Of a DNA stretch of 64,000 nucleotides, positions 18,187 to 27,800 are shown piece by piece. The stretch lies in the NCBI RefSeq assembly GCF_029101545.1, contig NZ_CP118866.1, positions 248,001 to 312,000 of the forward strand, in the 5' to 3' direction. Position numbers and translations under genes: made by a program. Each line of letters opens with the position of its first letter. Within the stretch, counting starts at the first letter, position 1. The notes below the pieces were generated by a model. It ran no database searches. It was not told where the DNA came from and saw only the letters and a list, made by a program, of their open reading frames with translations. This DNA is from Amygdalobacter indicium. Lineage in GTDB: Bacteria; Bacillota; Clostridia; Saccharofermentanales; Fastidiosipilaceae.

Positions 18187-19306
18187 GCAAAAAATCAAGA
18201 TTAACAAGACTATCGGCACTTGCAGATATGTTTACAACTTCTATCTTGATCACAACAAAGCCTTATACGATAAAGGCGAAAGGTTTATGACCGGCAAGAG
18301 CTTTAGCGTCTGGCTCAACAATGAGTACATTCCTAATAACCCTGAAAAAGTATGGATTAAAGAAGTGTATGCAAAAGCTGTAAAAAAGTCTATTGAAGAT
18401 GGATATACTGCATTTACAAGATTTTTTAAACATCAAAGTGCTTTTCCTAATTTCAAAAAGAAAGGTAAATCTGATGTAAAAATGTATTTCGTAAAGAACA
18501 ATCCTAAAGATTGCAGCTGCGAGAGACATAGGTTGAACATCCCCACTTTAGGTTGGGTACGCATTAAAGAAAAAGGCTATATACCGACAACTAAAGACGG
18601 CTGGAAAATCAAAAGCGGTACAGTATCCATCAAAGCAGGCAGATATTATGTGTCGGCTCTTGTGGAAATTCCCGCCGCTAAGGCCGCTAAGATTGCTGAT
18701 AACAGCAATGACGGTATAGGAATTGACCTTGGTTTGAAAGACTTGGCGATTGTTTCTAACGGTAAAACCTATAAAAATATCAACAAGTCGGCAAGAGTAA
18801 AAAAATTGGAAAAGAAATTGCGCAGAGAACAAAGATGTCTCTCACGCAAGTATGAGGATTTAAAGAAGGGAGAGTCCACTCAAAAGAATATACAAAAGCA
18901 AAAGCTCAAAGTGCAAAGACTTCATCATAGAATGGATAATATCCGTACTGACTACATCAATAAATTAATAGTCGAGATAGTGAAAGCCAAGCCATCTTAT
19001 ATAACAATTGAAGATTTGAATGTATCAGGAATGATGAAGAACAGACATCTATCCAAAGCCGTTGCATCACAAAAGTTCTATGAATTTAGAACTAAGCTTA
19101 AAGCTAAGTGTGATGAAACCGGTATTGAATTAAGAGTCGTAGACAGATGGTATCCATCATCCAAAACATGTCACTGCTGTGGAGCTGTCAAGAAAGATTT
19201 GAAGCTTTCAGATAGAATATACCGTTGTGATTGTGGCTATGTCGAGGATAGGGATTTTAATGCAGCACTTAATCTGAGAGATGCTTTAACTTACGAAGTT
19301 GCATAA
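18137..19306 (+). CDS. tnpB: TnpB RNA-guided nuclease of IS200/IS605-type element
   Basis: 389-residue OrfB/TnpB. Split RuvC catalytic residues are all visible: Asp197 in GIDLGLKD, Glu292 in TIEDLNV and Asp373 in EDRDFNAALNL. The zinc ribbon CHCCG (from Cys345) and CDCG lies between the last two. The N-terminal REC/WED-type region starts MRKLLKSFKTEINPTVEQK, as in the family. Length is normal, with no internal stop, so the nuclease looks intact. Known TnpBs use an RNA from the right end of their element to cut DNA next to a short motif and keep the transposon in place. Codon use (AAA, ATA, AGA) is more AT-rich than its neighbours. Confidence 0.95.
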   Translation: MRKLLKSFKTEINPTVEQKIKINKTIGTCRYVYNFYLDHNKALYDKGERFMTGKSFSVWLNNEYIPNNPEKVWIKEVYAKAVKKSIEDGYTAFTRFFKHQSAFPNFKKKGKSDVKMYFVKNNPKDCSCERHRLNIPTLGWVRIKEKGYIPTTKDGWKIKSGTVSIKAGRYYVSALVEIPAAKAAKIADNSNDGIGIDLGLKDLAIVSNGKTYKNINKSARVKKLEKKLRREQRCLSRKYEDLKKGESTQKNIQKQKLKVQRLHHRMDNIRTDYINKLIVEIVKAKPSYITIEDLNVSGMMKNRHLSKAVASQKFYEFRTKLKAKCDETGIELRVVDRWYPSSKTCHCCGAVKKDLKLSDRIYRCDCGYVEDRDFNAALNLRDALTYEVA

Positions 19307-19450
19307 TGAAAGCAAACGTAAGTATGTACTGCGGGCTATCGCAGGAATTTACGACTGTGGAGTGTACAAGAACTTGTGAGTAGCGCATTGTTTACAATCG
19401 CCAAAGCATACACGTTGAAGCAGTAAGAAGTATCCGCAAGGACTTCAATT
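19250..19450 (+). ncRNA. Candidate omegaRNA (reRNA) of the tnpB element
   Basis: In this family the guide RNA covers the 3' end of tnpB and the region up to the right end. Here the downstream noncoding part has the expected features: GTTGAAGCAGTAAGAAG followed by a hairpin with a GCAA tetraloop (GAAGT 19427-19431, CC-GCAA-GG, ACTTC 19442-19446). Bases right after about 19448 would be the guide. The 5' limit is a guess. Confidence 0.5.
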
Positions 19451-19500
19451 TCTCGATGTGTTTGAGTATATTTCAACACATTTTGAGTGGCAGTGAAAGT

Positions 19501-19953
19501 ATGATTAAAAATGTAGCACATATAGGCTTTACCGTCAGTAATTTGGAGAGAACCGTCGCTTTTTATCAGGATGTATTGCAAATGGTTTGTGTCGGCCACT
19601 TGGAAATGGCAGGCAAAGAAACTGAGGCATTATTTGCGCAGCCGGGAACTAAAATTAAAGTGGCATACATGAAAAGAAGCGCCGATGCTGCTGATCCGGC
19701 TGTCGAACTTATCGAATTTATCAGTCCCGCAATTGAGAAGCGCCCGTGCAGTTTATTCCGAACCTCAATCTCCGAGTTATGCTTTCAGGTGGAAAATATC
19801 GATGCTTTTTATCAGCGCTTGTTGGATAATAACGTGGAAGTCTTATCAAGTCCGCAATTTTATGATGCGACAGCATACGACATGGGTAAATCACGCACTA
19901 TTTATTTCAAAGACCCCGACGGCATTATTCTGGAAGCTACGGAAGAAGTTTAA
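19501..19953 (+). CDS. VOC (glyoxalase/dioxygenase superfamily) protein
   Basis: 150-residue protein of two beta-alpha-beta-beta-beta units. It starts VAHIGFTVSNLERTVAFYQD, with metal-site candidate His7, and ends RTIYFKDPDGIILEATEEV, with a terminal Glu in the usual metal-binding place. Resembles lactoylglutathione-lyase-like and methylmalonyl-CoA epimerase-like VOC proteins; the substrate cannot be told. The frame could start at 19456, but ATG 19501 begins where the fold begins. Its ribosome site is poor, in line with the tnpB element having been inserted into its leader. Confidence 0.8.
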   Translation: MIKNVAHIGFTVSNLERTVAFYQDVLQMVCVGHLEMAGKETEALFAQPGTKIKVAYMKRSADAADPAVELIEFISPAIEKRPCSLFRTSISELCFQVENIDAFYQRLLDNNVEVLSSPQFYDATAYDMGKSRTIYFKDPDGIILEATEEV

Positions 19954-20048
19954 GCTCTCCCCGGCGACAGGGCCTTTCGCCGTTATCCTTTTAAGTTGTA
20001 AAATGGCGGTAGGTACTTTGTCGTAACCTGAAACGGAGGGAAATGCTG

Positions 20049-20678
20049 ATGGTAAAAAAAGAACGTTGTGCAGTATTTGCAGGGGCGCCGATCGCTGACT
20101 ATAAGCGGATAAAAGCCTATTTGCGGCCCGATGACTATATTGTTTATTGTGACCGCGGCTTAAGACATAAGCGGTCCTTGGACTTGCCGGCGGACTTAAT
20201 TGTCGGCGACTTCGATTCCTGTACTCCGGCCGGGGAAACTTGTGAAATTATTGCATTACCGCGAAAAAAAGATGACACGGATACCTTGGCGGCAATTAAA
20301 GTTTTATTGCAGCGCGGCTATCGCGATTTTTTGTTAGCGGGAGTTATCGGGGAACGCCTGGACCACAGCTTGGCGAATTTGGCAATTTTATTGTACCTGG
20401 AAGAAAGACAGGCTGAAGGAAAAATAATCGACGATTACGGTGAAATCAGTCTTATCGGCAGACAAACGGCGGAAATTGAGAACGACTATTCCTATTTTTC
20501 TTTAATTAATATTTACGGCACAGCCAAAGGTATCAGCATCATTGATGCGGCCTATCCTCTAACTGATGCTGAAATTACCTGCAGTTATCCTTATGGAGTC
20601 AGTAACGAAGTGCTGCCGGGGAAAACGGCAAAAGTTAAAGTGGCGGAAGGACATCTTTTGCTGCTTAAAATTAGATAA
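20049..20678 (+). CDS. thiN: Thiamine pyrophosphokinase
   Basis: 209-residue cytoplasmic enzyme transferring pyrophosphate from ATP to thiamine to make TPP. Family motifs: YCDRGL, LIVGDFDS (metal/pyrophosphate site), KKDDTDT, GVIGERLDHSLANL, and a C-terminal beta domain ending GVSNEVLPGKTAKVKVAEGHLLLL. The start at 20049 is preferred to ATG 20043 because the GGAGGG site (20035-20040) is 8 nt from it and only 2 nt from the other. No TPP riboswitch is visible upstream. Suggests use of salvaged thiamine. Confidence 0.93.
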   Translation: MVKKERCAVFAGAPIADYKRIKAYLRPDDYIVYCDRGLRHKRSLDLPADLIVGDFDSCTPAGETCEIIALPRKKDDTDTLAAIKVLLQRGYRDFLLAGVIGERLDHSLANLAILLYLEERQAEGKIIDDYGEISLIGRQTAEIENDYSYFSLINIYGTAKGISIIDAAYPLTDAEITCSYPYGVSNEVLPGKTAKVKVAEGHLLLLKIR

Positions 20679-20698
20679 AACTGAGTAGCGGTACTAAT

Positions 20699-20741
20699 AA
20701 AAAGCCGCCGGACGAGGCCCTTGTGCATTCGTCGGCGACTC
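20699..20741 (-). terminator. Terminator of nox
   Basis: Read on the minus strand, a GC-rich stem (TCGCCGACGA with TCGTCCGGCGGC, one bulge) is followed by TTTTTA, 30 bp past the nox stop. On the plus strand a shorter CTTTC follows, so it may also end thiN transcription. Confidence 0.65.
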
Positions 20742-20770
20742 TTTCAGCTGTTAATTAAGCAGCATTCGAT

Positions 20771-22141
20771 TTACATAAATAACATTTTCTCCGCCCCGTA
20801 AGTACGCTTTTCCGCCTGCAAAGCCAAAGTGCAGATGGCATGCCAGGGACCGACATATTCCGGTTGGAAGAAGAAATCCTGCATGGATAATTCCGCCAAA
20901 GTGTTTTTATTGAAAATAGCCAAAGAAATAATATTGGCATATTGGGTAATATCGAATTGCGACATAAATTGAGCGCCCAATATTACCTTAGTTTCAGCAT
21001 CATAATAGATTTTGCTGTAAAGCGTATTCACAGCTTCTGCCGGTTGGTCCAAGAAAGTCGGGCGGACTCTTTGCACGAGATAAGTAGAAGCAACTTTGCC
21101 TTGATAGGAACTGCAGTTGGCGGAATTAATACCGCTTGTAGCAAAATGATAATCGAACAAAGCCAGAGCCGAAGTGCCGGAAACAGCCTGGACAGTTGCT
21201 TTCTCACCCATAGCATTCTTAGCTGCGACTATTCCCTGCCGTCTGGCGTTTGTCGCCAAAGCAATGGCGGCTTTTTGCCCGGTGGGAGCATATTGAATAT
21301 AAGTGGCATCACCGGCAGCATAGACATCCTGCGCGGAAGTTTGCTGATAAGCGTCGGTTAAGATGAAACCGCGTTGATCCAAGTCAACTAAACCCTTAAG
21401 CCAAGCAGTATTCGGTTTAATACCGACAGCGATAATGACTGTATCACAAGGATAAGTTCCCTTGTCGGTTTTAACAGCCGTAACTTGACCGTCAGAACCG
21501 GTAAATTCAACAACACCTTCGCCGCCTCTGAAAGTTAAATTGTGCTTTTGCGCATCAGCGGTCAAAATGTCGGTGAATTCCTGATCCAAATAAGTCGGTA
21601 AGATTCGCTTTTGGAAATCAATAACGGTAACTTCCTTGCCGGCCTTGGCATAAGCTTCAGCCGCTTCAATGCCGATATAACCGCCGCCGATAACGACAAC
21701 TTTCCGAGCAGAGGCCATTCTCTTTTTAATTTTGTCAGCCCAAACTTCACCGCGCATGTAGTAAACATTAGCCAAATCCGCACCGGCAACTTTGAGGGGA
21801 GCAGGAATTGCGCCGACGCCCAAAATCAATTTGTCGTAACTTTCGCTGCCTGCACCGTTGGCATCAGTGTATGTCAAAATGTGCTTGGCTGCGTCAAAAC
21901 CGGTGACAGTTGTGTTGACGTGAATATGGACACCCTGATTTTTGTAGGATTCTTCATTCGCGTAATGAATTTTGCTCAAACAGGAAGACTCACCTTCCAA
22001 ATAGGATTGAATACCGCAAGAAAGGAAAGAAGCTGTTGCCCCGGCTTCATACAGATGGATTTCTGCTTGCGGTTCTCTTTCCAAAATGGTTTGCACGGCC
22101 TCGTAGCCGGCGTGAGATGTGCCGATAATTGCATATTTCAT
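20771..22141 (-). CDS. nox: NADH oxidase (CoA-disulfide reductase family flavoprotein)
   Basis: 456-residue FAD enzyme. The N terminus MKYAIIGTSHAGYEA is the FAD-binding fold. The redox-active single cysteine is Cys42 in FLSCGIQ. A second nucleotide-binding motif VVVIGGGYIGIEAAEAYA binds NAD(P)H. DVYAAGDA is the second FAD motif. The single Cys fits water-forming NADH oxidases of lactic bacteria and clostridia, which remove oxygen and regenerate NAD+. CoA-disulfide reductase is the alternative. Strong AGGAGGT site. An oxygen-defence role fits the nearby msrA. Confidence 0.9.
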   Translation of the reverse strand: MKYAIIGTSHAGYEAVQTILEREPQAEIHLYEAGATASFLSCGIQSYLEGESSCLSKIHYANEESYKNQGVHIHVNTTVTGFDAAKHILTYTDANGAGSESYDKLILGVGAIPAPLKVAGADLANVYYMRGEVWADKIKKRMASARKVVVIGGGYIGIEAAEAYAKAGKEVTVIDFQKRILPTYLDQEFTDILTADAQKHNLTFRGGEGVVEFTGSDGQVTAVKTDKGTYPCDTVIIAVGIKPNTAWLKGLVDLDQRGFILTDAYQQTSAQDVYAAGDATYIQYAPTGQKAAIALATNARRQGIVAAKNAMGEKATVQAVSGTSALALFDYHFATSGINSANCSSYQGKVASTYLVQRVRPTFLDQPAEAVNTLYSKIYYDAETKVILGAQFMSQFDITQYANIISLAIFNKNTLAELSMQDFFFQPEYVGPWHAICTLALQAEKRTYGAEKMLFM

Positions 22142-22278
22142 ATATTAAATACCTCCTGATATTGTCTGATTGCTTAATTCTAAAGGGGAGGTACAGGCAA
22201 GTAAGTGGCAGCAATCACTTGTTCAAATATGCGCCGATATTAGCCGGCTGTTTGTGATTAGCGACACGGAAGCAGAAA

Positions 22279-22304
22279 AAAGTCGCCTGATTGGAGGCGA
22301 CTTT
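22279..22304 (-). terminator. Terminator of proline iminopeptidase gene
   Basis: Perfect 10-bp stem AAAGTCGCCT/AGGCGACTTT with a 6-nt loop. On the minus strand it runs into TTTTTT, 43 bp past the stop at 22347. Confidence 0.8.
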
Positions 22305-22346
22305 AAGTATAAGCACTGCAGCCTGTTGCACCGGAGATGCCGGAGG

Positions 22347-23258
22347 TTAAGCGGAAAAGTTGCCGCTTTCCACATCCCGGATAAAATCAGCCAAATGCTT
22401 GTAATAGACAGCCGGATTATCCACCATGTGATGATGGCCGCCGTCGGGGGTCGTTACAAGCCGGGCGTGCGGAATTTCCTTCTGCATAATCGCCGCACTG
22501 CTCAGCGGCATCGTTTCAATTTCGCCGAAAGTCAGGAGCGTCGGAACTTGAATATTTTTCAACTGTGAACGGAAATGCCAGTCTTTCAGCTTACCGGTAA
22601 TCACGAATTCATTGTCCCCCTGGAAAGCGTTATAAACGGCAGAACCGCCCAAATCATACAGATGAGAAAGCTTGGAAGGCTGTTTACGATCAACAAAATT
22701 AATGTTCAGGATATGGACATCCTCCTGATAACGCTTGTTGCTGTAGTCGTTAGCAGCTTCACAACGGCGCATGAAATCAATTTCCGTCTGCGGCAGAACT
22801 TCCTGCCGGCGCCGATTGACCGCCGCCACATATTCATCAATTTCATCGACCATGGAAGAAATAATTGCTCCCTTGAGGTGTTTCCCGTATTTGACGGCAT
22901 ACTCCTGCACCAATAACCCCCCCCAACTTTGACCGATAAGATAGAAGTTATCCAAGCCCAACTTCTCTCTAACTTCATCCACTTCGTCTAAAAAATATTC
23001 GTATGTTAAATATTCGGCGGCAATCTTCGGGTCGGAATAATCCGGCTGATCGGAATAAAGCGAGCCCAACTGATCGTACATAGTTACTTGAACGTCCAAG
23101 CCCTGCTGCTTAAGTTGATAAGCGGCATCTTCCCAATATTCGTGCGTGCCGCCCGGGCCTCCGTGCAAAGCTAAAAGATGAATGTTGCCTTGGCCTTGAG
23201 TGTTGGTCCATAAATGGTAACCGTTGTTTAAAGTAATAATTTTTGTGCCGACTTTCAT
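22347..23258 (-). CDS. pip: Proline iminopeptidase-like alpha/beta hydrolase
   Basis: 303-residue S33-family hydrolase releasing N-terminal proline from peptides. Motifs: oxyanion-hole HGGPGG, nucleophile elbow GQSWGG, and the C-terminal His in TPDGGHHHMVDNP. The cap region between is typical in length. No signal peptide, so cytoplasmic. Ribosome site AAGGAG precedes ATG 23258. Fits a peptide-using organism together with pepN at 45572. Another S33 hydrolase specificity remains possible. Confidence 0.85.
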   Translation of the reverse strand: MKVGTKIITLNNGYHLWTNTQGQGNIHLLALHGGPGGTHEYWEDAAYQLKQQGLDVQVTMYDQLGSLYSDQPDYSDPKIAAEYLTYEYFLDEVDEVREKLGLDNFYLIGQSWGGLLVQEYAVKYGKHLKGAIISSMVDEIDEYVAAVNRRRQEVLPQTEIDFMRRCEAANDYSNKRYQEDVHILNINFVDRKQPSKLSHLYDLGGSAVYNAFQGDNEFVITGKLKDWHFRSQLKNIQVPTLLTFGEIETMPLSSAAIMQKEIPHARLVTTPDGGHHHMVDNPAVYYKHLADFIRDVESGNFSA

Positions 23259-23296
23259 AATAATCTCCTTCTGTCCGGAATTACTTTATTCTACCG

Positions 23297-23320
23297 CTTT
23301 TTGTGATTGAAAAAAACTAT
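23297..23320 (+). repeat. 24-bp direct repeat, left copy
   Basis: Begins CTTTTTGTGATTG and ends AAACTAT; identical over 24 bases to 24759-24782. The pair brackets exactly one gene and its promoter. It overlaps the upstream region of pip on the other strand. Confidence 0.9.
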
Positions 23321-23374
23321 GAAAACAGCAGGATAATTACGCATAATTATAAACAACCGTTATTTGATATTAAC

Positions 23375-23403
23375 TTGAAAATTCCGGGAAAAGTGAATAA
23401 TAT
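23375..23403 (+). promoter_or_regulatory. Promoter of DUF4143 ATPase gene
   Basis: TTGAAA (23375-23380), 17-bp spacer, TAATAT (23398-23403): near-consensus housekeeping promoter about 50 bp upstream of the start, inside the repeat-bounded module. Confidence 0.6.
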
Positions 23404-23456
23404 TATTGAGTAATAAAGCCTTTATAGGCAACAATATTCAACGGAGGAGAGCACAT

Positions 23457-24746
23457 ATGAGAATTAAGCGGGATAATTATCTGCAACAGCTGATAGCCTA
23501 CCGTTTTGACGGATTGGTAAAGGTTATTACCGGTATCCGGAGATGCGGTAAATCCTATCTCCTTAAGAATATATACAAAGATTACTTAATTAGTGACGGG
23601 GTGAAAGAGTCGAATATTATTGTGATTGAACTGGATTTAGCAAAAGATATTAAATATCGCAATCCGCTGATTCTTTCATCTTATGTTAGAGAAAAAGTGG
23701 AAAACAGCAAAGAGGAATATTATCTTTTTGTGGATGAGATACAAATGTCGGACAAGGTGCCCAATCCTTATAATTCTGACGGTAAGAAAATTACTTTTTA
23801 TGATGCCCTTAATGATTTAAGAAGTTTGACGAATTTAGACATTTATGTCAGCGGCAGCAATTCGATGATGTTGTCGAGCGACGTTCTGACGGAATTTAGA
23901 GGTCGAAGTGATGAGATAAGAGTACATCCGCTCAGCTTTTCCGAATATTATTCGGCTGTAGGCGGCGAGAAAAATGCCGCTTTTGATGAATACTCGTTTT
24001 ACGGAGGTATGCCGCTGGTACTGTCAAGGCCGAATAAAACGGCCAAGATGAATTACCTTAAATCATTATTATCTGAGGTATATATAAAGGATATTGTAGA
24101 GCGTAAAGGCATAGAAAGACAGGATATATTGGAACAGGTTCTGGATTTACTTTGTTCGTCGCTCGGTTCTTTAACCAATCCGAGCAAAATTGCCAATACG
24201 CTGAAATCACAATGGCGGGAAGCGGTATCGGCCAACACTATCAGGGCATATATAGGACATCTGGAAGATGCTTTTCTTTTTTCGGAAAGTAAGCGATATG
24301 ATGTAAAGGGTAAGGCCTATTTTGATTCCCCGAATAAATACTATTGTGAAGATATAGGTTTGAGAAATGCAAGAATAGGTTTTCGACAGCAGGAAATAAC
24401 TCATATTATGGAGAATATTATTTATAACGAGCTTATTATCAGGCAATTTTCTGTTGATGTAGGCATTGTTTACTCCAGAACCGTCAATAAAAACGGCAAT
24501 TCCGTTCGGACAGCGAGAGAAATAGATTTTGTAGTAAATTCAGGTGATAAAAGAACTTATATTCAATCGGCTTATGCTATGTCTACTGCAGAAAAAAAAG
24601 AAACCGAGCTCAAGCCGTTTACGCTTACAGGTGATTTTTTCCCGAAAATTGTAGTCGGAAAAGATGTCGGTAAGAGGTGGTATGACGATTGCGGCATTTT
24701 GCACATTAATGTAATTGATTTTCTTTTGGATCGAGAACTTATATAG
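23457..24746 (+). CDS. AAA+ ATPase with DUF4143 domain
   Basis: 429 residues. N-terminal AAA_14-type ATPase: Walker A GIRRCGKSYLL (Lys32), Walker B YYLFVDEIQM, sensor-like DIYVSGSNS and LTEFRGRS. C-terminal DUF4143 domain (about 200-429) with AREIDFVV, a nuclease-like core resembling restriction-endonuclease folds. Such genes are common in genomes of host-associated bacteria, often in many copies; their role is not established. The start at 23457 has ACGGAGGAG upstream. Codon use is AT-rich against its neighbours, and the gene sits between exact 24-bp direct repeats, suggesting acquisition as a unit. Confidence 0.88.
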   Translation: MRIKRDNYLQQLIAYRFDGLVKVITGIRRCGKSYLLKNIYKDYLISDGVKESNIIVIELDLAKDIKYRNPLILSSYVREKVENSKEEYYLFVDEIQMSDKVPNPYNSDGKKITFYDALNDLRSLTNLDIYVSGSNSMMLSSDVLTEFRGRSDEIRVHPLSFSEYYSAVGGEKNAAFDEYSFYGGMPLVLSRPNKTAKMNYLKSLLSEVYIKDIVERKGIERQDILEQVLDLLCSSLGSLTNPSKIANTLKSQWREAVSANTIRAYIGHLEDAFLFSESKRYDVKGKAYFDSPNKYYCEDIGLRNARIGFRQQEITHIMENIIYNELIIRQFSVDVGIVYSRTVNKNGNSVRTAREIDFVVNSGDKRTYIQSAYAMSTAEKKETELKPFTLTGDFFPKIVVGKDVGKRWYDDCGILHINVIDFLLDRELI

Positions 24747-24758
24747 AGCTTACAATAA

Positions 24759-24782
24759 CTTTTTGTGATTGAAAAAAACTAT
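24759..24782 (+). repeat. 24-bp direct repeat, right copy
   Basis: Identical to 23297-23320, starting 12 bp after the ATPase stop. Contains TTGAAA (24769-24774), which with TATAAA at 24790-24795 could serve as a promoter for the giant surface gene, although the spacer is only 15 bp. Confidence 0.9.
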
Positions 24783-24870
24783 TTTCGAGTATAAACTGGT
24801 ATTGAGGGGTTCTTTATCCACAGAATTGTGCGATAGCAAGCGGCCCGATTAAAGAAAGAGATAGGCGAAG

Positions 24871-27800
24871 ATGGTTATGAGTAATTCAAAGTTGAGTAAA
24901 CGCAATTATAAGCGCCGGACTGATAAGGCGACTCAGTCGTCGAGTGCTCAGATTAAAGATGCGCATAAGGCAGCGGTACTGACGGTAGGTGCTGCAGGTG
25001 TACTTGTCGGAGCCTCGTTGGTATTCAATCCGACAGCGGTTATGGCGGAAAATGCCGATCAGCCGGTTAAGCCGGTCAAGCCGCAGGAATTGAAAGAACA
25101 GGTGCAGCAGCAGAATGTTGCCGCGGCCACGTCCGGGAGTAAAGTCAAGGTTGTAGACAGGCAGTCTCAAACTGAAAAAGCAGCAGCTTCAGGTTCACAG
25201 GATAATAAAGCTGCGGAAGATAGGGCGACTGCACCGAAAAATGATGCAACCCAAGCCGATAAAACTATTAATATTTCACAGCAAAATAAAGACAAAGTTC
25301 CCAATATGTATAGTTGGGGCACGGCCGATAATGTTTTCAGTAAAGACGGCAACAAGCTGGATGTAACAATTAACATTGCCAAGCCGGAAGAGGGTAAAAT
25401 CAGCCGGGTGGTAGTTTTCCCGGCCGTTAATAATGATTTAACCTCCAAGAATATAAAAAACTCTATTGATTATGATTCCAGCGATAAAGATGCCCATCGT
25501 AACTATTCGGGCGTTTATGCATTTACTAATAACGCCGACGGCAGCGCCTGCCTGAAAATCAACGAGAATTTCCGTGACGGGCAAATCGGTGCGGCGACTA
25601 AATACGCCGGCAATAGAAATATTGCCGTTTATGTAACCAAAATGGTCAACGGCAAAGAACAGGAAGTTCTGCTGTACCGGACGAATGTCTGGCGGGCAGG
25701 AACCTTGGTTCCACCCAAATCCGCCGGTTCTATTGTCCTCAAATACAATGAGAAATTAACGGCAGACAAGCTGCAGGAGCAACTGAAAGAAGCAGCTGCA
25801 AATCAACCGACGGAAGCTGACAATAATAAAACTGTCAACGAGCAAATTGTTGCAGCAAGTACAGCACCTAAAGTGGGCGTAACTAGTAAAGATAAGAAAT
25901 TTACTAATACACCGGATAAGCCGGAGGAGAAGCTGCCGCAGAGCAAATATGCTTATGATCAAAAGGCGACAGATGCCGTTAATCAGGTGCAAAAAACTGA
26001 AACTACGGTTGCCGGTAAGCAGGAAAATACTTATGCCACGGGCACTTCGACAGTTAATACCAATTTAGTTACCGATCAGGGCCTCAAATCTCCCGATATT
26101 CCGGTGACTGTAGCACGTTATGATGACAGAATAGAAAAACCGGTTGTCGATGATCCGACAGCTTTGACGGAAGAACAACGGAACGAAATTAAGCAAAAAC
26201 TGGCGAGATTGAACAAAGTGGCCACCGATGCCGTGCAGTTTGATGATCAGGGCAACGTAACGATCAAGTTCCAAGGTGTGGAAGAAAGTAAACTGCCGAA
26301 GTTAAAAGTGAGCGACTTGGTAATTAAGCGCTTACAGGAAAAAGAGATTGTCGTTCCTGCCAAAGATAAGGCGACAGTAATTTACAATCCTATTGGCTAC
26401 TCCCAAGCTGAATTGGAACGGATGAAAGACGCAATTTATCAGGCCAACAAGGATAATCCGAATTTGCATCTGACCTCCAAGGACCAAATTAAGCTCAGTT
26501 ATGTCGACGGAAATACAACCGTAGGTAAGAACATACAGGGTATTTCCAACGGCATGGCAGAAAATACAATCACCGTTGAAATTAAAACGGACAAAGCTCA
26601 GGTTTCTTTCACTTCCGATGTGAAAAATGAGAAATTGACCCGTTTGGTTGATATTCGGAAAGATTATGATGTCAGCTGGACCAAGCAGAAAATGGACGGC
26701 CGTGAGAGCGATGAGGGCTTTGAGTGGAGCGAGGATCATAAGACTTTAATTTATCGCTATGATTCGTCCAAGGCTATAAGCTTCAAGAGCGGAGAGGTGT
26801 TGAAGCTGTTGCAGGCAACTGCGAAAAAGGGTAACGACGGTCAGCCTTTAGTCCAAGGCTTAAGAGATTTAAAGGGTGATGAAGGCAGAACTTTAGAACG
26901 CGAAGGTAGAAACGGCAAGCCGACAAAGTCACATATGCATTATGTGCTGGATGAAAATGATCAACCTACCGGCGTTTTGGATCTGGGCGTGATGGGCGGA
27001 CCGTATTGGAACGGTGATCCGGCAGTTACAAATTCGGATAAAGACTTAGGTGAGAAAGAAGCGAAAGTCGGCAAATATACTTGGGATAAAGAGGCTCAAC
27101 CTATTGAAGTAGCGGCTAAAGACAATCAGGTGTTTAAGGCCAGATTGTTCGTTGCGCCTTATGAAATGAGTTATTATACCTCACTATACGGCAATCCGCG
27201 CAATACTACGAAAGCCATTAATGTGATTTTTGTGCCGCAGACGAAAAATAAGAAAAAGGATTTGGCTGCTGCCGTTGATAAGTATAAATTGGCGGAAGAT
27301 ACGAAAAAACCGACAAATTCGGCTTACTATAATGCCGATCAGGACAAGAAAGATGCCTATGATCAAGCTTTAAAGCACGCCAAAGAGGTTTTGGAACGCC
27401 AAGCTGTTAAAGGCAATGATGACGACAGCAAGTTAAGTGAACAGGATAAGGCCGATATTGATAATGCAGCCATTAAGTTGCAACAGGCTGAAAAGGAGCT
27501 CAACGGTCAAGCGACTGCCAAAGCCGACCTGCAAAAATCCATAGACGCTAACGGCAAACGTCCTGAAGGCTCAAATCCGGCAGTAGCCGGGACTGTGACG
27601 GCGCCGGAATATCAGAATGTTACGGACGGTGTTTTCCTGCAGCCTGACGGTCAGCCGGATACGGCAAAGAATAATAAAGCACAGCAGGCTAAAACCAAAT
27701 ACGATCAGGCATTGGCGGCAGCGGAGAAAATAAATAAAGATCCGAACGCTACGCAAGCGGAAGTGGACAAAGCCAAAGCCGAGTTGGATACGGCCAGAGA

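Larger units (their letters stand above)
17983..19450 (+). mobile_element. IS200/IS605-type element carrying tnpB only
   Basis: The core is an intact tnpB. The right side has the hairpin typical of such elements (GTTGAAGCAGTAAGAAG, then CC-GCAA-GG and ACTTCAA, to about 19448). The left end is less certain: a TTGAT at 17978-17982 could be the target-adjacent motif, and a subterminal hairpin ATATACT-TATAG-AGTATAT lies at 18003-18021. No complete tnpA is present, so movement would need a transposase in trans. Boundaries are estimates to within tens of bases. Confidence 0.5.

Noticed and set aside
19954..20048. TPP riboswitch before thiN
   Set aside because: ACCTGA-like bases occur, but the conserved thi-box core is absent and the space is too short.
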